Translations under genes and position numbers: made by a program
From: Chitinophagaceae bacterium
GTDB lineage: Bacteria > Bacteroidota > Bacteroidia > Chitinophagales > Chitinophagaceae
Assembly: GCA_023957755.1 (NCBI GenBank)
Contig: JAMLGT010000020.1
Location: 1 to 54,136 of the forward strand
DNA length: 54,136 nucleotides
Direction: 5' to 3'
The notes under the pieces: model-generated
Database searches by the model: none
What the model was told of the DNA's origin: nothing
What the model saw: only the letters and a program-made list of their open reading frames with translations
In this document: positions 6,504-15,390 of the stretch, one piece after another
Layout of the letters: every line of letters starts with the position of its first letter
Numbering within the stretch: the stretch's first letter is position 1

Positions 6504-7988
6504 CTACCAGGCGCTCGCTTTCTGTCTCCTGGTCAACTTTGCAAACAAAGACCAATACATCACCAGTAATCCCAATAAAATCAAATAAATAAACATCGCA
6601 GCATAACGTGCTAACTGTGTTCCCGTTTCCTTAACATGGCCTGCTTCTATCCCCTGATAATCGGCAAAGCGCCTTGGCACACCGTTAATTCCACTCAGGT
6701 AAAACATTAACAGGAATCCATACGCACCTATTACAAACAGCCAGAAACCTGCCTTTCCGGTCACATTCTTCAGATGAATCCCCTCCTCACCCGAAAAAAG
6801 ATAAAACAGGTATCCGAATATAAACAATACAACCCCCATTAACATATAGGTATGAAAGTGAGCCGGCACCCAAAGCGTATTATGCAATCCTACATTAATA
6901 GCTATTGTAGTATCTACCAAAGCCGCAAAACCTCCAATAGCCCATCCCATCATCCCAAATAACGACATTAAAGGGAAGATGCTCCACTTCATCTTTGAAT
7001 GATACACTTGCGCAATAATCCCAAACATGGTAACCGCAGTGGCGGGCACTGCACTCATATAAGAGAATATCTGACCGATATATTGCATAGATCTCGGCTG
7101 GGCAAAATCCATATAAAGGTGATGCAGATACGCAAATACGATAAAGAAGAAAGTGGCATTCCATGAATACACAACGACCTTATCCACTTTCCATTCTCTT
7201 TTGGTAAACTCAGGCATCAGCGCATATACCCAGCCCACCCCGCAATAGAGGGTAACATTTACCAGCATGTGCCCAAAAAAGAAAGTAAGATTCTTCATGA
7301 GCAATGGATTAAAGGCAAGGCTCGGTTCAAATGTCTGCAGCAAATACATGATCAGCATCACCGCACCTGCCAGAAAAGCAAATATGCCCGGAATCAGCGC
7401 GACAGTAGCAATCAATACCACAGACGGTAGTTTCTCATGGTCGCCTTTTCTGAGGTATTGCCACCCCAAAAGGTTAAAAAATCCCCCATAGCGTTTGGTA
7501 AGCGCATACAATAAATGCAGGATACCTACGAGCCAGGCTATTCCCATAAGGATAAGTGCCACCGCCGATACCTGCGTGGACCAGGTAGCCCAACTAGCTC
7601 CTTTAAAAGGTAGAGGATACAACATGTACCATCCGGCGGCAAAGTTACCTATCAGTGTACCGTAGGCTAATGCCAGAAACCCGATCAGCACAGTGAAATA
7701 CACAAAATATCCTACCCCAAGGCTCAACCGTGTAATTCGCGTTGAAATTAAATACCAGAGGCCTGCAAACGCAACACTAAACAACACACCTGCCATACCC
7801 AATCCATGCATGGTCATAAATGCATAAAATTTTGTGTAATCCAGTTCCACCACTTTCCCCTGATTAAGCCGCATATATAATCCAAGAATTACAAGCAGCG
7901 GAAATACAATCAAAAAAGTAACTGCCCAGATAATCGCAAGTTTTCGTTCTTTCTTTTTTTCTACCTGACTAATTTCTAAAGTGCTCAT
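6504..7988 (-). CDS. norY: Heme-copper oxidoreductase subunit I, sNOR-like (NorY)
   Basis: This 494-aa membrane subunit has about 12-13 hydrophobic segments. Low-spin heme ligands H61 (MTMHGLGM) and H379, high-spin heme ligand H377 (VPAHFHTYML) and CuB ligands H240, H289 and H290 (FFFGH, YLHHLY) are present. In O2 reductases helix VI reads GHPEVY, with a tyrosine cross-linked to the CuB histidine. Here it reads GHMLVN, with N244 at that place. Loss of this tyrosine is a mark of NO-reducing heme-copper enzymes. Together with a CuA subunit II upstream and SenC plus orf1 downstream, the best match is the sNOR (norSY-senC-orf1) type. Many databases would call it cytochrome c oxidase subunit I; which gas it reduces is inferred. 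Confidence 0.8.
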   Translation of the reverse strand: MSTLEISQVEKKKERKLAIIWAVTFLIVFPLLVILGLYMRLNQGKVVELDYTKFYAFMTMHGLGMAGVLFSVAFAGLWYLISTRITRLSLGVGYFVYFTVLIGFLALAYGTLIGNFAAGWYMLYPLPFKGASWATWSTQVSAVALILMGIAWLVGILHLLYALTKRYGGFFNLLGWQYLRKGDHEKLPSVVLIATVALIPGIFAFLAGAVMLIMYLLQTFEPSLAFNPLLMKNLTFFFGHMLVNVTLYCGVGWVYALMPEFTKREWKVDKVVVYSWNATFFFIVFAYLHHLYMDFAQPRSMQYIGQIFSYMSAVPATAVTMFGIIAQVYHSKMKWSIFPLMSLFGMMGWAIGGFAALVDTTIAINVGLHNTLWVPAHFHTYMLMGVVLFIFGYLFYLFSGEEGIHLKNVTGKAGFWLFVIGAYGFLLMFYLSGINGVPRRFADYQGIEAGHVKETGTQLARYAAMFIYLILLGLLVMYWSLFAKLTRRQKASAW

Positions 7989-8001
7989 AAACTGTTATTT
8001 T

Positions 8002-8583
8002 TTATTGAACATGGATTTTCCCTACCATATAAGAGTGTGTTTGTCCGCAGTATTCCATACATACTACATAATACTCACCCGGCTCATCAAATTGATGATA
8101 TAGTACATTATTGTATTGAGGCATTGCCTGTGTCTGGGTTACCAGCACCCCCTTGCTATTGTATATTCCAAAGCTGTGATTCACATCTGCCGAGGTGACC
8201 ACAAACTTCAGATTCTTCTTTGCAGGCACCGTCACTTCATTGCTTCCGACAAACTCCAGAGGGCCGGTAGTGCGTTCTCCGTTAGCCATCTTCCAAAACC
8301 ACTGTACACCAACAATGCTAACCGTCTCATCAGCCACCGCATTGGCACGCGGATAAGGCAAAAGGCGCAGTGAAATGAAAAGTCCCACTATCAATACAAG
8401 GCAAAGGCCAAAGAAGTATCTGGTTCTGACTGAATATACCTTGTGTTTAGCGGCATCTTTATCCTCTTCCTTCGAAGTAGAGGAAATCACAAAAATTACT
8501 ACTGCCACTACTATTATGGCTCCTGCCAATGTCAGGACACCCGCAAGGTTTTGCAAGGTCATAAGAATGGTAATCGAACTCAT
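8002..8583 (-). CDS. norS: CuA-containing subunit II, sNOR-like (NorS)
   Basis: This 193-aa protein has two N-terminal membrane helices (about 13-34 and 56-75) and a cupredoxin domain outside the membrane. The CuA ligands are complete: H136 (DVNHSFG), C175, E177, C179, H183 and M186 (CMEYCGQTHSYM). It would accept electrons from a periplasmic cytochrome c or cupredoxin and pass them to subunit I. It is the first gene of the cluster, 13 bp before subunit I. It is shorter than typical aa3 oxidase subunit II, but similar in length to those of sNOR and ba3-type enzymes. Confidence 0.85.
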   Translation of the reverse strand: MSSITILMTLQNLAGVLTLAGAIIVVAVVIFVISSTSKEEDKDAAKHKVYSVRTRYFFGLCLVLIVGLFISLRLLPYPRANAVADETVSIVGVQWFWKMANGERTTGPLEFVGSNEVTVPAKKNLKFVVTSADVNHSFGIYNSKGVLVTQTQAMPQYNNVLYHQFDEPGEYYVVCMEYCGQTHSYMVGKIHVQ

Positions 8584-8915
8584 TACTATAATTTTAAAAG
8601 CAATTTGTTTCAGGTGTTGTTATGGAAAGCAGAGCATTCATGGCTCACTATAATTACGAAATACCTGTCTGTATGTCTTATCCCGCGCTAATATGTTCTT
8701 AACACTAAACTCGCATCCCCTTCCCTCAAATTAGTTTTGGCAATTGGGCTTCAATTATTGCGCCAACCCTTACAAATGTATATATTAAATCAAATAAAAG
8801 ACATTTACCTCTTATTTTTGTGACATTGGCATGACAATCTTTTCCGATGAATAAATTATTGCCTGAAAACCAGTTCTATTCCTGATCCGGATAGCAGAGC
8901 TATTCGCCGATTTAG
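8584..8915 (-). promoter_or_regulatory. Leader region of the sNOR-like operon with a possible -7 element
   Basis: These 332 bp have no gene. Read on the minus strand, TACATTTG (8,773-8,780) fits the Bacteroidota -7 consensus TAnnTTTG. TTTG lies only 10 bp upstream of it, too close for the usual -33 spacing, so the promoter call is weak. A start there would give a ~180-nt leader. No clear FNR/DNR-type palindrome was found. Confidence 0.25.
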
Positions 8916-10031
8916 CTAATGCATCATCTCCACTATCTCCTTCCCAAGGAGTGTACTTAACGCCAGACCCATTCCGCTCAGTCTGATTGCACAAAACACC
9001 CGGCCAGACAACTGTTCAGCAATAACCTGCTTCTCATTACCCATTCCCATAATGCCGGTCCATCGCTGTGCCACCTCATACTGTTGTCCCGGTAAAATAA
9101 TTTCTCTGAGCACCCGATCGAGATCATCCTGAATTTTCATATTCAATTGTCTGTCAGTTGTTGTCTCTGCCTCAAAATCAAGATGGCGACCTCCACCGAG
9201 CAATATTCTATCATCTATATTTCTGAAATAATAAAATCCTTCAAGGATATGAAACGACCCTTTCACCTTCAATCCTTCAATAGGTGCAGTAACCAGTGCC
9301 TGCGCCCTTGCAGGAGTTGTCCTGCTACCTTCCAGAATTGTCGATGCAAAGCCATTGTTGGCTATTAAGAATTTATCGGCAGTAATACTGCCCCTGTCAG
9401 TAAATACTTTCACATGGCCGCCTTCCTCAAAACCCGTTACACTGATTCCATTCAATATCTCCACCCCGGTGGCCCTCGCAAGTTTCAGCAATGACTTATA
9501 CATCTTCCCGGTATCCACCTGCCCTTCAGCAGTATTCTCGATCAGGTGCACTACGTTGTCAAACCCAAATTCGGATATTTTTTCATCTGCCGGTTTATAC
9601 ACTCTTTCACCCGTAATCGATTCCAGTTTATCGTTCAGATAGCCCATCTGATCGAGACAGTGCTCATAGAGCTGATCCCCCTGGCGAAAAAGCTCAAAAC
9701 CGTGCAATGGCTCATAGCCTATCGCATCATCTCCTAAAAGGCTTCTCAGATTCAGCAGTCCACGATAGCGTTTCTCCACTAAATCAAATACTTTCTTTTC
9801 ATCTGAATGGGTAAGATCTGCAAGTAATTCAGAAACGCTCCCGAAACAGGCAAAGCCGGCATTCTGTGTACTGGCACCCCCACAGATGGCATCCTTCTCC
9901 AATACCAATACCGAACTTGCAGGATGCTCCCTCTTGTAATAAACAGCAGCCGATAACCCTGTGAATCCCGCACCACAGATAATCAGGTGCCGATGATAAA
10001 GAAATGATTTCTGTTCCCAATAGCTGACCAT
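8916..10031 (-). CDS. FAD-dependent oxidoreductase (D-amino-acid-oxidase/DadA-like fold)
   Basis: This 371-aa protein begins with a Rossmann FAD-binding motif (IICGAGFTGLSAAVYY, residues 17-32), then an acidic residue ending the second strand (LVLEKD). GGASTQNAGFA follows, as in the DAO superfamily. A second FAD-contacting motif lies at the C-terminus (AIRLSGMGLALSTLLGKE). The substrate is probably an amine or amino acid oxidised at the carbon next to nitrogen, but no residue fixes which one. It stands alone, divergent from the pirin gene across 143 bp, so the two may share control. No signal peptide is seen, so it should be cytoplasmic. Confidence 0.8.
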   Translation of the reverse strand: MVSYWEQKSFLYHRHLIICGAGFTGLSAAVYYKREHPASSVLVLEKDAICGGASTQNAGFACFGSVSELLADLTHSDEKKVFDLVEKRYRGLLNLRSLLGDDAIGYEPLHGFELFRQGDQLYEHCLDQMGYLNDKLESITGERVYKPADEKISEFGFDNVVHLIENTAEGQVDTGKMYKSLLKLARATGVEILNGISVTGFEEGGHVKVFTDRGSITADKFLIANNGFASTILEGSRTTPARAQALVTAPIEGLKVKGSFHILEGFYYFRNIDDRILLGGGRHLDFEAETTTDRQLNMKIQDDLDRVLREIILPGQQYEVAQRWTGIMGMGNEKQVIAEQLSGRVFCAIRLSGMGLALSTLLGKEIVEMMH

Positions 10032-10174
10032 GATATCCGGTATTTCCTGTTGAATAATGAAACAATAAATTTAATTTTTTTCGCTGAAAAAAAAATGCTC
10101 CACGCCTTCTTGAAGTGTCGATTCTGCAAACTCGCAGTTTTAAACCATACCTTTAGCTAGTCAAACGAATTATC

Positions 10175-11092
10175 ATGCCTCAACTAATTATAGAAGCACG
10201 CGAAGCATCCATCAGCACCGGACTCAATGTGCGTAGAATACTGCCATTCAGAAAACGCAGAATGGTTGGTCCGTTCATTTTTATGGATCATGCAGGCCCG
10301 GTAGATATTCCAATAAATACCGCCTCAAATCTGGATGTACTTCCACATCCGCACATCGGCCTTTCAACGGTAAGCTACCTCTTCGGAGGACAAGTAACCC
10401 ATCGCGACAGCCTCGGCGTAGAACAAATCATCAAACCAGGATCGGTCAACTGGATGACCGCCGGAAAAGGAATCGCACACTCAGAACGATTTGAAGAGCC
10501 TGATGCACTCGCCGGTGGCGAACTGGAAATGATACAGACATGGGTAGCCCTGCCTGAAAAAGATGAAGAGGCAGACCCCACTTTTGAAAATTATCAGCCA
10601 CAGGCATTACCGGTATTTACAGATAAAGGTGTATGGATGCGGTTGATTGCAGGAGATGCATACGGATTGCAAAATAATGTAAAGACCCATTCTCCACTGT
10701 TTTATCTCCACACCCAATTGGACCGTGATGCCAGGATTAACCTCCCCACCGGACATGCTGAAAGAGCTATCTATATCGCAAAAGGCACTGTAGAAATTAG
10801 TGGCCATACCTATCAAAAGGGCCAGATGATCGTTTTTGGAAAAGAAGAAGACCCCGTGCTGAAGGCAACAGAAGACACCACCATGATGATGTTAGGCGGC
10901 GAACCGGTGGGCGACCGGTTTATCTGGTGGAATTTTGTCTCTTCCCGGAGAGAAAGAATTGAACAAGCTAAGGCAGACTGGAAAGCAGGGCGCATCATAC
11001 TGCCTCCTAATGATAACAAAGAGTTTATACCACTTCCTGAAGACCGCTCCAGGCCTTCGTCAATGCCACCCCAGGCAGAGCCTCTCTCTTAA
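10175..11092 (+). CDS. Pirin family protein
   Basis: This 305-aa bicupin contains the metal-binding residues H58, H60 (LPHPHIGLSTVSYLF), H102 and E104 (GIAHSERFE) in its N-terminal cupin. The C-terminal cupin (about 170-270) lacks such a set, as is normal in pirins. Bacterial pirins bind iron; some have quercetinase activity and others regulate central metabolism or redox responses, so the role here is open. It is divergent from the FAD oxidoreductase and 64 bp upstream of the sulfur-related gene run. Confidence 0.88.
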   Translation: MPQLIIEAREASISTGLNVRRILPFRKRRMVGPFIFMDHAGPVDIPINTASNLDVLPHPHIGLSTVSYLFGGQVTHRDSLGVEQIIKPGSVNWMTAGKGIAHSERFEEPDALAGGELEMIQTWVALPEKDEEADPTFENYQPQALPVFTDKGVWMRLIAGDAYGLQNNVKTHSPLFYLHTQLDRDARINLPTGHAERAIYIAKGTVEISGHTYQKGQMIVFGKEEDPVLKATEDTTMMMLGGEPVGDRFIWWNFVSSRRERIEQAKADWKAGRIILPPNDNKEFIPLPEDRSRPSSMPPQAEPLS

Positions 11093-11156
11093 GAAAGCTG
11101 ATAAAGGCATCATAATTGCGTGGTAAAGAATGGGCAAATAATAAAAGCCAACGATA

Positions 11157-11555
11157 ATGAATTCGGAAACAAAATATTGCAGGAGTTGTTACAACCATCT
11201 GGCAGGATATGTGGGAGTCTCGCTGACAGAGGCACTGGAAAACAAAGGCATTCTCAAAAGGCAAAATACAGGCTATGATATTACTGAAAGTGGCCTGAAG
11301 TTTTTCAATAGCCTTGGCATCTCCGTACAGGCTCCGGATAAGTCCAACAACCGGCCACTTACCCGGCAATGTATTGACGGGTCGGAACGGAGGCCTCACC
11401 TGGCAGGAAAGTTGGGCGACGCATTGCTTCACCTACTATTTGAAAAGAAATGGGTGAAGCGGTTGGGCGAAAGCCGTGCTATTGTTCCTACCGACAAAGG
11501 AGAACGAGAGTTCTTTCTGCCGTTAGGCGTTCCTCTCAGGGTAACCGTCCACTAA
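11157..11555 (+). CDS. ArsR-type regulator C-terminal domain without the DNA-binding half
   Basis: The 132 residues match the C-terminal half of a class of ArsR/winged-helix regulators: CRSCYNHLAGYVGVSLTEAL at the start, ITESGLKFF, then ERRPHLAGKLGDALL, where relatives have a DWSERRHHL-type motif. In those proteins ~90 residues of winged helix precede this. Here only 64 bp separate the gene from pirin, and no helix-turn-helix is encoded upstream in frame. It is either a 5'-truncated regulator or a stand-alone sensor domain. C8 and C11 (CxxC) could sense metal or sulfur species. It heads the sulfur gene run. Confidence 0.6.
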   Translation: MNSETKYCRSCYNHLAGYVGVSLTEALENKGILKRQNTGYDITESGLKFFNSLGISVQAPDKSNNRPLTRQCIDGSERRPHLAGKLGDALLHLLFEKKWVKRLGESRAIVPTDKGEREFFLPLGVPLRVTVH

Positions 11556-11696
11556 GTAATAATCCATCTTCACCTGAAATCTAAGCTATTCCACCCATCT
11601 ATACACCATTATACTGCTATCTGTTTTTAGTAATGTAACCTTTGTGACCGTTCTTGCGGAGATTATTCATCAGCTTTGCAGCTTTCGTTTCTGATT

Positions 11697-12485
11697 ATGG
11701 AGATAGCGGGATATGCAGCGGCAATACTTGCCGGGATTGTTTTGGGACTAATTGGTGGCGGGGGCAGCATTCTTACTGTCCCCATACTGGTTTATTTATT
11801 CGGCATTGAGCCGGTATTAGCTACAGGTTATTCACTCTTTATTGTGGGAACAACCAGTGCTATAGGCTCTTACAATTACTTCAAACTAAAGCTTGTGCAT
11901 ATCAGCAAAGCCATTGCATTCGGAATTCCCTCTATCATATCGGTATTCCTTACACGTGCGCTGATATTGCCAGCTATACCCTCCATAGTAATGAAATCAG
12001 GAGCCTTTACACTTTCCAAAAACCTTTTCCTGATGTTGCTCTTTGCCATCCTGATGCTGGGCGCATCCTATAACATGATTAGAAAGAAAAAAGAGCATCC
12101 TTCAGTAACAGGAAAGAAACCTCAATACCTCCTCCTCATCATTAATGGTCTGTTTGTCGGCCTCCTGACCGGGCTGGTAGGGGTAGGCGGCGGATTTATG
12201 ATTGTCCCCGCACTGGTCTTACTGAGCAGGCTTCCAATGAAAGAAGCAGTAGGCACCTCGCTTACGATTATAGCAGCCAACTCGCTGATCGGATTCCTCG
12301 GAGAAAGAAATATGCTACACTTCGATTGGCCCCTTATTCTCAGGATTACAGCTTTTACCATTGCAGGGATCCTTATTGGTATTATACTTTCTAAAAAAAT
12401 CAGCGGAGCCAGACTTAAACCCGCTTTTGGCTGGTTTATCCTGGCAATGAGCATCTTCATCATTATAAAAGAAACATTACTATAA
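11697..12485 (+). CDS. TauE/SafE family sulfite/sulfonate exporter
   Basis: This is a 262-aa membrane protein with about seven to eight hydrophobic segments. It shows the two glycine-rich repeats of the family, GIVLGLIGGGGSILTVPIL near the start and TGLVGVGGGFMIVPALVLL around residue 160. Members export sulfite, thiosulfate or related anions. A longer reading from TTG at 11,676 exists, but ATG at 11,697 fits the family start (MEIAGYAAAILAG). Next to the persulfide dioxygenase, which makes sulfite, an export role for sulfite or thiosulfate is likely. The OsmC gene follows 18 bp downstream. Confidence 0.85.
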   Translation: MEIAGYAAAILAGIVLGLIGGGGSILTVPILVYLFGIEPVLATGYSLFIVGTTSAIGSYNYFKLKLVHISKAIAFGIPSIISVFLTRALILPAIPSIVMKSGAFTLSKNLFLMLLFAILMLGASYNMIRKKKEHPSVTGKKPQYLLLIINGLFVGLLTGLVGVGGGFMIVPALVLLSRLPMKEAVGTSLTIIAANSLIGFLGERNMLHFDWPLILRITAFTIAGILIGIILSKKISGARLKPAFGWFILAMSIFIIIKETLL

Positions 12486-12503
12486 CTCTTTAAACACAAA
12501 TAC

Positions 12504-12938
12504 ATGCAGCAGACACATTATTACGAAGTAAACCTTAACTGGAAAAGAGACAGGATTGGAGAGCTCTCTTCGCCAATTCTTGATACAACTATTGAAGTAG
12601 CGACTCCTCCGGAATTTGCCGGAGGCGTACCCAATATCTGGTCGCCAGAGCATTTTTATGCTGGCGCTATCAACAGTTGTTTTATGACTACCTTCCTCGC
12701 TATCGCTGAAAATTCAAAAATGAGTTTTGAAAGTTTCGAATGCAAGACTATCATCAAACTGGAACGCCCCGAAAAGAAATACATGATTACAGAGGCTGTC
12801 ATTTATCCAAAAGTGAAGATGACTGATCCTGAAAAAGACAGGGACAGAATGTGGCGTATCCTGGAGAAAGCAGAAGAAAACTGTCTGGTAACCAACTCAA
12901 TGCTCACAAAAGTGCGATTGGAGCCTCAGATCAGCTAA
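12504..12938 (+). CDS. OsmC/Ohr family peroxidase-like protein
   Basis: This 144-aa protein has the fold of organic hydroperoxide reductases. The two redox cysteines are present: C59 (GAINSCFMTTF) and C127 (AEENCLVTNSM). The family reduces organic peroxides and in some bacteria also removes sulfane sulfur or persulfides. Its place between the sulfur exporter and the persulfide dioxygenase favours the second role, but that is inference. It starts 18 bp after the TauE gene. Confidence 0.85.
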   Translation: MQQTHYYEVNLNWKRDRIGELSSPILDTTIEVATPPEFAGGVPNIWSPEHFYAGAINSCFMTTFLAIAENSKMSFESFECKTIIKLERPEKKYMITEAVIYPKVKMTDPEKDRDRMWRILEKAEENCLVTNSMLTKVRLEPQIS

Positions 12939-13021
12939 TACTTCTTTTGTAACTATTTTTTTACACGAAATTCAGGAACTTCGCAATCCTTCCGTCAGGA
13001 ATGAATTATAAATCAAATACT

Positions 13022-14428
13022 ATGTTTTTTCAACACATCTATGACAAAACCCTTGCACAGGGAAGTTATCTGATTGGTTGCCAGGCTACACACGAAGCTA
13101 TCGTTATCGACGCCAAGAGAGATATTGACACTTATCTGCAAATTGCAAAGGACAACAAACTAAATATTACCCATATAACCGAAACGCATATTCACGCAGA
13201 CTATCTCTGCGGCTCGCGCGAACTGGCAGCAGCTACCGGAGCTACCATGTACCTGTCTGACGAAGGGGGTGAGGGATGGTTATATGAATTTCCTCACGTA
13301 GGGCTGAAAGATGGTGATATCATTAAAGTGGGCAACCTTTCGCTGGAGGTCATTCATACGCCCGGGCATACTCCGGAGAGTATCAGTTTCCTTCTGCGCG
13401 ATCATCCGGCTTCAGACAATCCTGTGATGTTGTTTACAGGCGATTTCGTCTTTGTGGGCGATGTAGGCAGGCCCGACCTGCTTGAAAAAGCGGCAGGCAT
13501 TGCCGGCACAAAAGAAGCGGGTGCAAGGGATATGTATGCCTCATTAAAAAGATTTGAGGCACTTCCTGATTACGTACAGGTATGGCCGGCACATGGTGCG
13601 GGTTCAGCCTGCGGCAAGGCATTGGGAAGCGTACCAAGTTCTACAGTAGGTTATGAGAAAGCACGAAATTGGGCAATGCAATTCGGAGACGATGAAAAAG
13701 GATTTATCGACAACCTGTTAGCAGGGCAGCCCGAACCGCCTAAATACTTTGCGATGATGAAGCACCTGAACAAATCGAGCCGGCCACTGCTTATAGAGGT
13801 GCCTCACCATAAAACACTATCCAAAGACGAATTCCTGAATGCCTATCAAAAAGGAATGAAGGTGATTGATGCAAGAAGTAAAATGGAATTTGCCAAAGGA
13901 TTCCTCCCAGGTACCATCAGTATTCAGGGCAACAACTCTTTTGCCACCTGGGCAGGATGGGTGCTCGACTATAACGAACCTTTTATCATCATTGCCGATG
14001 AGAATCAGAAAGAGGATCTTACCAGAAAACTGATGAGAATAGGTCTGGATAATATCTATGGATTCTTTTATGACATTCACTCTCTTGGTATCCAACTGCA
14101 ATCCTCCGCCACAGTGAGCCTTGACGAGTTCAAGTCGCTCCTTAACAACGACCAGTATCAAATAGTAGATGTACGTGGCACTTCAGAATACGAAGCCGGC
14201 CATGTACCCGGTGCCACTCATGTATTCATAGGCACTATAGAAAAACATCTGGATCAGATAGATAAGAACAAAGAAACAATACTCTACTGCCTGTCAGGAG
14301 ATCGTGCTTCCATCGCATGTTCTCTGCTGAAGAAAAATGGATTTACCAACGTCAGTACCTATCAGGGCGGATGGTCAGAGTGGAGCCAAAAAGTAAAGTC
14401 AGATAAAAAAGAACATTCACCAGCTTAA
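13022..14428 (+). CDS. Persulfide dioxygenase-rhodanese fusion (CstB/ETHE1-like)
   Basis: This is a 468-aa cytoplasmic enzyme. The N-terminal metallo-beta-lactamase domain (1-240) has H56, H58 and D60 (THIHADYL), H116 (TPGHTPES), D141 and H191, and belongs to the ETHE1 type that oxidises glutathione or thiol persulfides to sulfite. Two rhodanese domains follow: 260-355 lacks the active cysteine (IIIADENQ in its place) and is probably structural, while 365-460 has C423 in YCLSGDRAS. The design resembles CstB, in which the rhodanese couples sulfite and persulfide to thiosulfate. A start at 13,001 is possible, but MFFQHIYDKTLAQGSYLIGC fits the family better. It is followed by a single-domain rhodanese. 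Confidence 0.88.
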   Translation: MFFQHIYDKTLAQGSYLIGCQATHEAIVIDAKRDIDTYLQIAKDNKLNITHITETHIHADYLCGSRELAAATGATMYLSDEGGEGWLYEFPHVGLKDGDIIKVGNLSLEVIHTPGHTPESISFLLRDHPASDNPVMLFTGDFVFVGDVGRPDLLEKAAGIAGTKEAGARDMYASLKRFEALPDYVQVWPAHGAGSACGKALGSVPSSTVGYEKARNWAMQFGDDEKGFIDNLLAGQPEPPKYFAMMKHLNKSSRPLLIEVPHHKTLSKDEFLNAYQKGMKVIDARSKMEFAKGFLPGTISIQGNNSFATWAGWVLDYNEPFIIIADENQKEDLTRKLMRIGLDNIYGFFYDIHSLGIQLQSSATVSLDEFKSLLNNDQYQIVDVRGTSEYEAGHVPGATHVFIGTIEKHLDQIDKNKETILYCLSGDRASIACSLLKKNGFTNVSTYQGGWSEWSQKVKSDKKEHSPA

Positions 14429-14446
14429 AAAAAGACAATTAATTAT

Positions 14447-14746
14447 ATGCAGGAAAACGGAAAGGAGCTATCGCTCGAAGAGATGCTACAGAAAGACGTA
14501 TTTCTGGTAGATGTACGTACACCCGGAGAGTTTATGGCAGGATCGGCAGAAGGAGCCATCAACATTCCTCTGGATGAATTACCTGATAGAATTGAAGAAT
14601 TCGAAGGCAAAGAAAACATAGTAGTATTCTGTCGTAGCGGAGCCAGAAGTGAACACGCTAAAGAGATACTCAAACATCACGGTATCGAAAACGTAGTAAA
14701 CGGTATAAATACAGATAGAATACTGAAGGCCGGAAATGGAAAATAA
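14447..14746 (+). CDS. Single-domain rhodanese sulfurtransferase
   Basis: This 99-aa rhodanese has active-site C62 in VVFCRSGARS and the DVRTPGEFMAGSAEGAINIP entry motif. It transfers sulfane sulfur between thiosulfate, persulfides and thiol acceptors. It lies 18 bp after the persulfide dioxygenase, and its end overlaps the next gene by 11 bp, so it is part of the run. Its partner substrates are not visible from sequence. Confidence 0.9.
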   Translation: MQENGKELSLEEMLQKDVFLVDVRTPGEFMAGSAEGAINIPLDELPDRIEEFEGKENIVVFCRSGARSEHAKEILKHHGIENVVNGINTDRILKAGNGK

Positions 14747-15374
14747 TACAGATAAAAATATCAAATGCTGCACCACCAATTGTGAAAGACCATTAGATCA
14801 GCACTTTTGGAACTCACAATGGGAAAGTAGGCAGACCGGTTGGGATATGGGAACTCCTTCTCCTCCCATCTCCCATTATATGGATCAATTCGAGAACAAA
14901 GAGGCAGCGATCCTGATTGCCGGATGTGGCAATGCTTATGAAGCCGGGTATCTGGTTAAACATGGCTTTACGAATATTACCCTGCTGGATATCGCTCCGC
15001 GGGCGGTGGAAATCCTTAAAGAAAAATTTCATGACAATCCAAACATTCATGTGGTTTGTGGAGATTTTTTCGAGCATAAAGGAAGCTACGATCTGATGAT
15101 AGAACAGACCTTCTTTTGCGCCATACCCCCTTCGAGGAGGAATGAGTATGCCCAAAAAGCCGCTTCCCTACTTAATAAAAATGGGCGGATTATCGGTGTA
15201 CTTTTCGATAAGGTATTCGAGCAACAGGGGCCACCATTCGGAGGGTGTCCATGCGAGTATAAACCGATATTCAGTCCCTATTTTGACATAAAAACGATGG
15301 AGGCATGTTACAACAGCATCCCACCACGAGCAGGAGCAGAAGTTTTTATTAACCTAATCAAAAAGAAAAGATAA
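14736..15374 (+). CDS. TPMT-family thiol S-methyltransferase
   Basis: This 212-aa SAM-dependent enzyme has the TPMT-like opening FWNSQWESRQTGWDMGTPSP, the SAM-binding loop ILIAGCGNAYEAGYL and EQTFFCAIPPSRRNEYA. Family members methylate thiols, including hydrogen sulfide and halide-like anions. In this context removal of H2S as methanethiol is a reasonable inference. The N-terminal CC..C residues (C11, C12, C16) before the domain are unusual and could bind metal. It overlaps the rhodanese gene. Confidence 0.82.
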   Translation: MENNTDKNIKCCTTNCERPLDQHFWNSQWESRQTGWDMGTPSPPISHYMDQFENKEAAILIAGCGNAYEAGYLVKHGFTNITLLDIAPRAVEILKEKFHDNPNIHVVCGDFFEHKGSYDLMIEQTFFCAIPPSRRNEYAQKAASLLNKNGRIIGVLFDKVFEQQGPPFGGCPCEYKPIFSPYFDIKTMEACYNSIPPRAGAEVFINLIKKKR

Positions 15375-15390
15375 ACAGATGGAGGACTCA

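Noticed and set aside
6504..7988. Ordinary cytochrome c oxidase subunit I
   Set aside because: The helix VI tyrosine is replaced by N244 and the gene order matches sNOR; kept only as a possible database label.
8584..8915. FNR/DNR-type box upstream of the sNOR operon
   Set aside because: TGACATTGGCATGACA near 8,820 looks symmetric at first, but the two halves are not complementary.
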